Source: Caldilineaceae bacterium
Lineage (GTDB): Bacteria; Chloroflexota; Anaerolineae; Caldilineales; Caldilineaceae
Direction of reading: 5' to 3'
DNA length: 64,000 nt
NCBI GenBank assembly: GCA_026708085.1
Contig: JAPOVP010000049.1
Coordinates: forward strand, 124,001 to 188,000
The notes beneath the pieces are model-generated. The model was given only the letters and a program-made list of their open reading frames with translations. It had not been told where the DNA came from and ran no database searches. The position numbers and the translations under genes were made by a program. Positions 63,469-64,000 of the stretch are shown piece by piece (position 1 is the stretch's first letter; each line of letters starts with the position of its first letter).

Positions 63469-64000
63469 ATGAAGCCGGAATTAGTAGCCGAAGTCGGGAA
63501 CGAGGAATTCCCTGAGTCATTTCGCAGCGGATTTATCGCCGTGATTGGACGTCCCAATGTCGGGAAGTCGACTCTGTTGAATCAGTTGCTCGGGCAGAAA
63601 ATCGCAATAACGAGCGACAAACCGCAGACCACCCGCGACCAGATCCTTGGCATTCGCACTGACGAAGACGCACAGTTCATCTTCCTCGATACACCTGGCA
63701 TCCATCAACCACGTAACAAGCTTGGCAAACACATGGTCAACGTCGCCGAACAGGCCATCGCCGGCGATTCCGATGTCACCTTGTGGTTGGTGGACATCAG
63801 CGCGCCTCCAACCGACGAAGACCATTTCATCGTCGAGCGACTCAAAGAGTTGCTGGAAGCCGCTGGCGAGTTGCCCTTCCTGCTGCTCGGGGCAAACAAG
63901 GTAGACAACCTTGGTACTGTCAATGTCGAGGAACGAATAGGCGAGTACGTGGCGCTCCTCAGCTGGCTCAATGGCGCGAAAGGCGGGCAGGAGTCAGTCC
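63469..64000 (+). CDS. era: GTPase Era, N-terminal part, runs off window
   Basis: The visible 177 residues contain G1 GRPNVGKST (27-35), G2 region QTTRDQI, G3 DTPGIHQP, and a NKVD G4 motif (GANKVDNLG). The sequence KPQTTRDQILGI is the Era switch I hallmark. Era binds 16S rRNA and assists 30S assembly. ATG 63469 starts the family-length N-terminus. The C-terminal KH domain is beyond the window. Confidence 0.95.
   Translation, partial: MKPELVAEVGNEEFPESFRSGFIAVIGRPNVGKSTLLNQLLGQKIAITSDKPQTTRDQILGIRTDEDAQFIFLDTPGIHQPRNKLGKHMVNVAEQAIAGDSDVTLWLVDISAPPTDEDHFIVERLKELLEAAGELPFLLLGANKVDNLGTVNVEERIGEYVALLSWLNGAKGGQESV

Overview
The window is a GC-rich bacterial chromosome segment. Coding is dense but not strictly operonic. 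The most likely source is an uncultured Chloroflexota (Anaerolineae/Caldilineae-like) bacterium. Four things suggest this: a deazaflavin (F420)-type nitroreductase, a multi-copy DUF4399 protein carrying a c-type heme motif, a FAD-linked sugar-alcohol/lactone oxidase beside a sulfatase and a phytanoyl-CoA dioxygenase, and intergenic palindromic repeats with a GGGGCAGGCCTTGTGCCTGCCC core. This is inference; no rRNA is present, so the taxonomy is not proven. No phage, insertion sequence or CRISPR array was seen.

Layout. 0-10 kb holds accessory metabolism: the end of a sulfatase gene, a PhyH-type dioxygenase, the nitroreductase, an orphan PyrK-like flavoprotein, a P1-type self-cleaving peptidase overlapping a SufE-like gene, a methyltransferase, and an XdhC / TerC / short-XdhC / MobA-like cluster for molybdenum-hydroxylase maturation. 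10-20 kb holds smc, the six-repeat DUF4399/cytochrome gene, several small ORFs, a YccF-domain protein and a 1-kb gene-free stretch. 20-26.8 kb is a complete seven-gene Mrp Na+/H+ antiporter operon (mrpABCDEFG) in canonical order, with unusual hydrophilic extensions in MrpC and MrpE. 26.8-34.7 kb holds an FGGY kinase, an MFS transporter, a CPBP protease, polyphosphate kinase and a DtxR-family regulator. 34.9-39.5 kb is a MacB-like efflux system: a tandem-fused permease, an HlyD-type adaptor and an ATPase. 39.5-52.6 kb holds a three-gene catabolic operon (dehydratase, fused CoA-transferase, ketopantoate-reductase-like), SixA-like, FAD oxidase, nucleotidyltransferase, SDR, HIT and class V aminotransferase genes, and a NatAB-like ABC exporter.

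52.6-54.9 kb is 2.3 kb without a gene and is full of repeats: a compound interspersed element also found at 43.3 kb, a 70-bp tandem array, and two arrays of decamers phased at exactly 10 bp. It ends in a strong promoter, a SAM-I riboswitch with an oversized P3 region, and an intrinsic terminator.

54.9-61.9 kb is the riboswitch-headed run mtnA - LOG-family - S51 peptidase - PfkB kinase - GNAT - ahcY - metK. It joins SAM synthesis, SAH hydrolysis, probable adenosine salvage and methylthioribose-1-phosphate isomerisation. A TPR protein, three tRNAs (Pro, Gly, Met) with a near-consensus promoter, and the start of era close the window.

The best candidates for something undescribed are the exact 345-bp DUF4399 hexarepeat with a 690-bp higher-order duplication fused to a heme domain, the SAM-riboswitch operon with uncharacterised passengers, the phased decamer arrays, and the XdhC pair whose conserved motifs are divided between two proteins.
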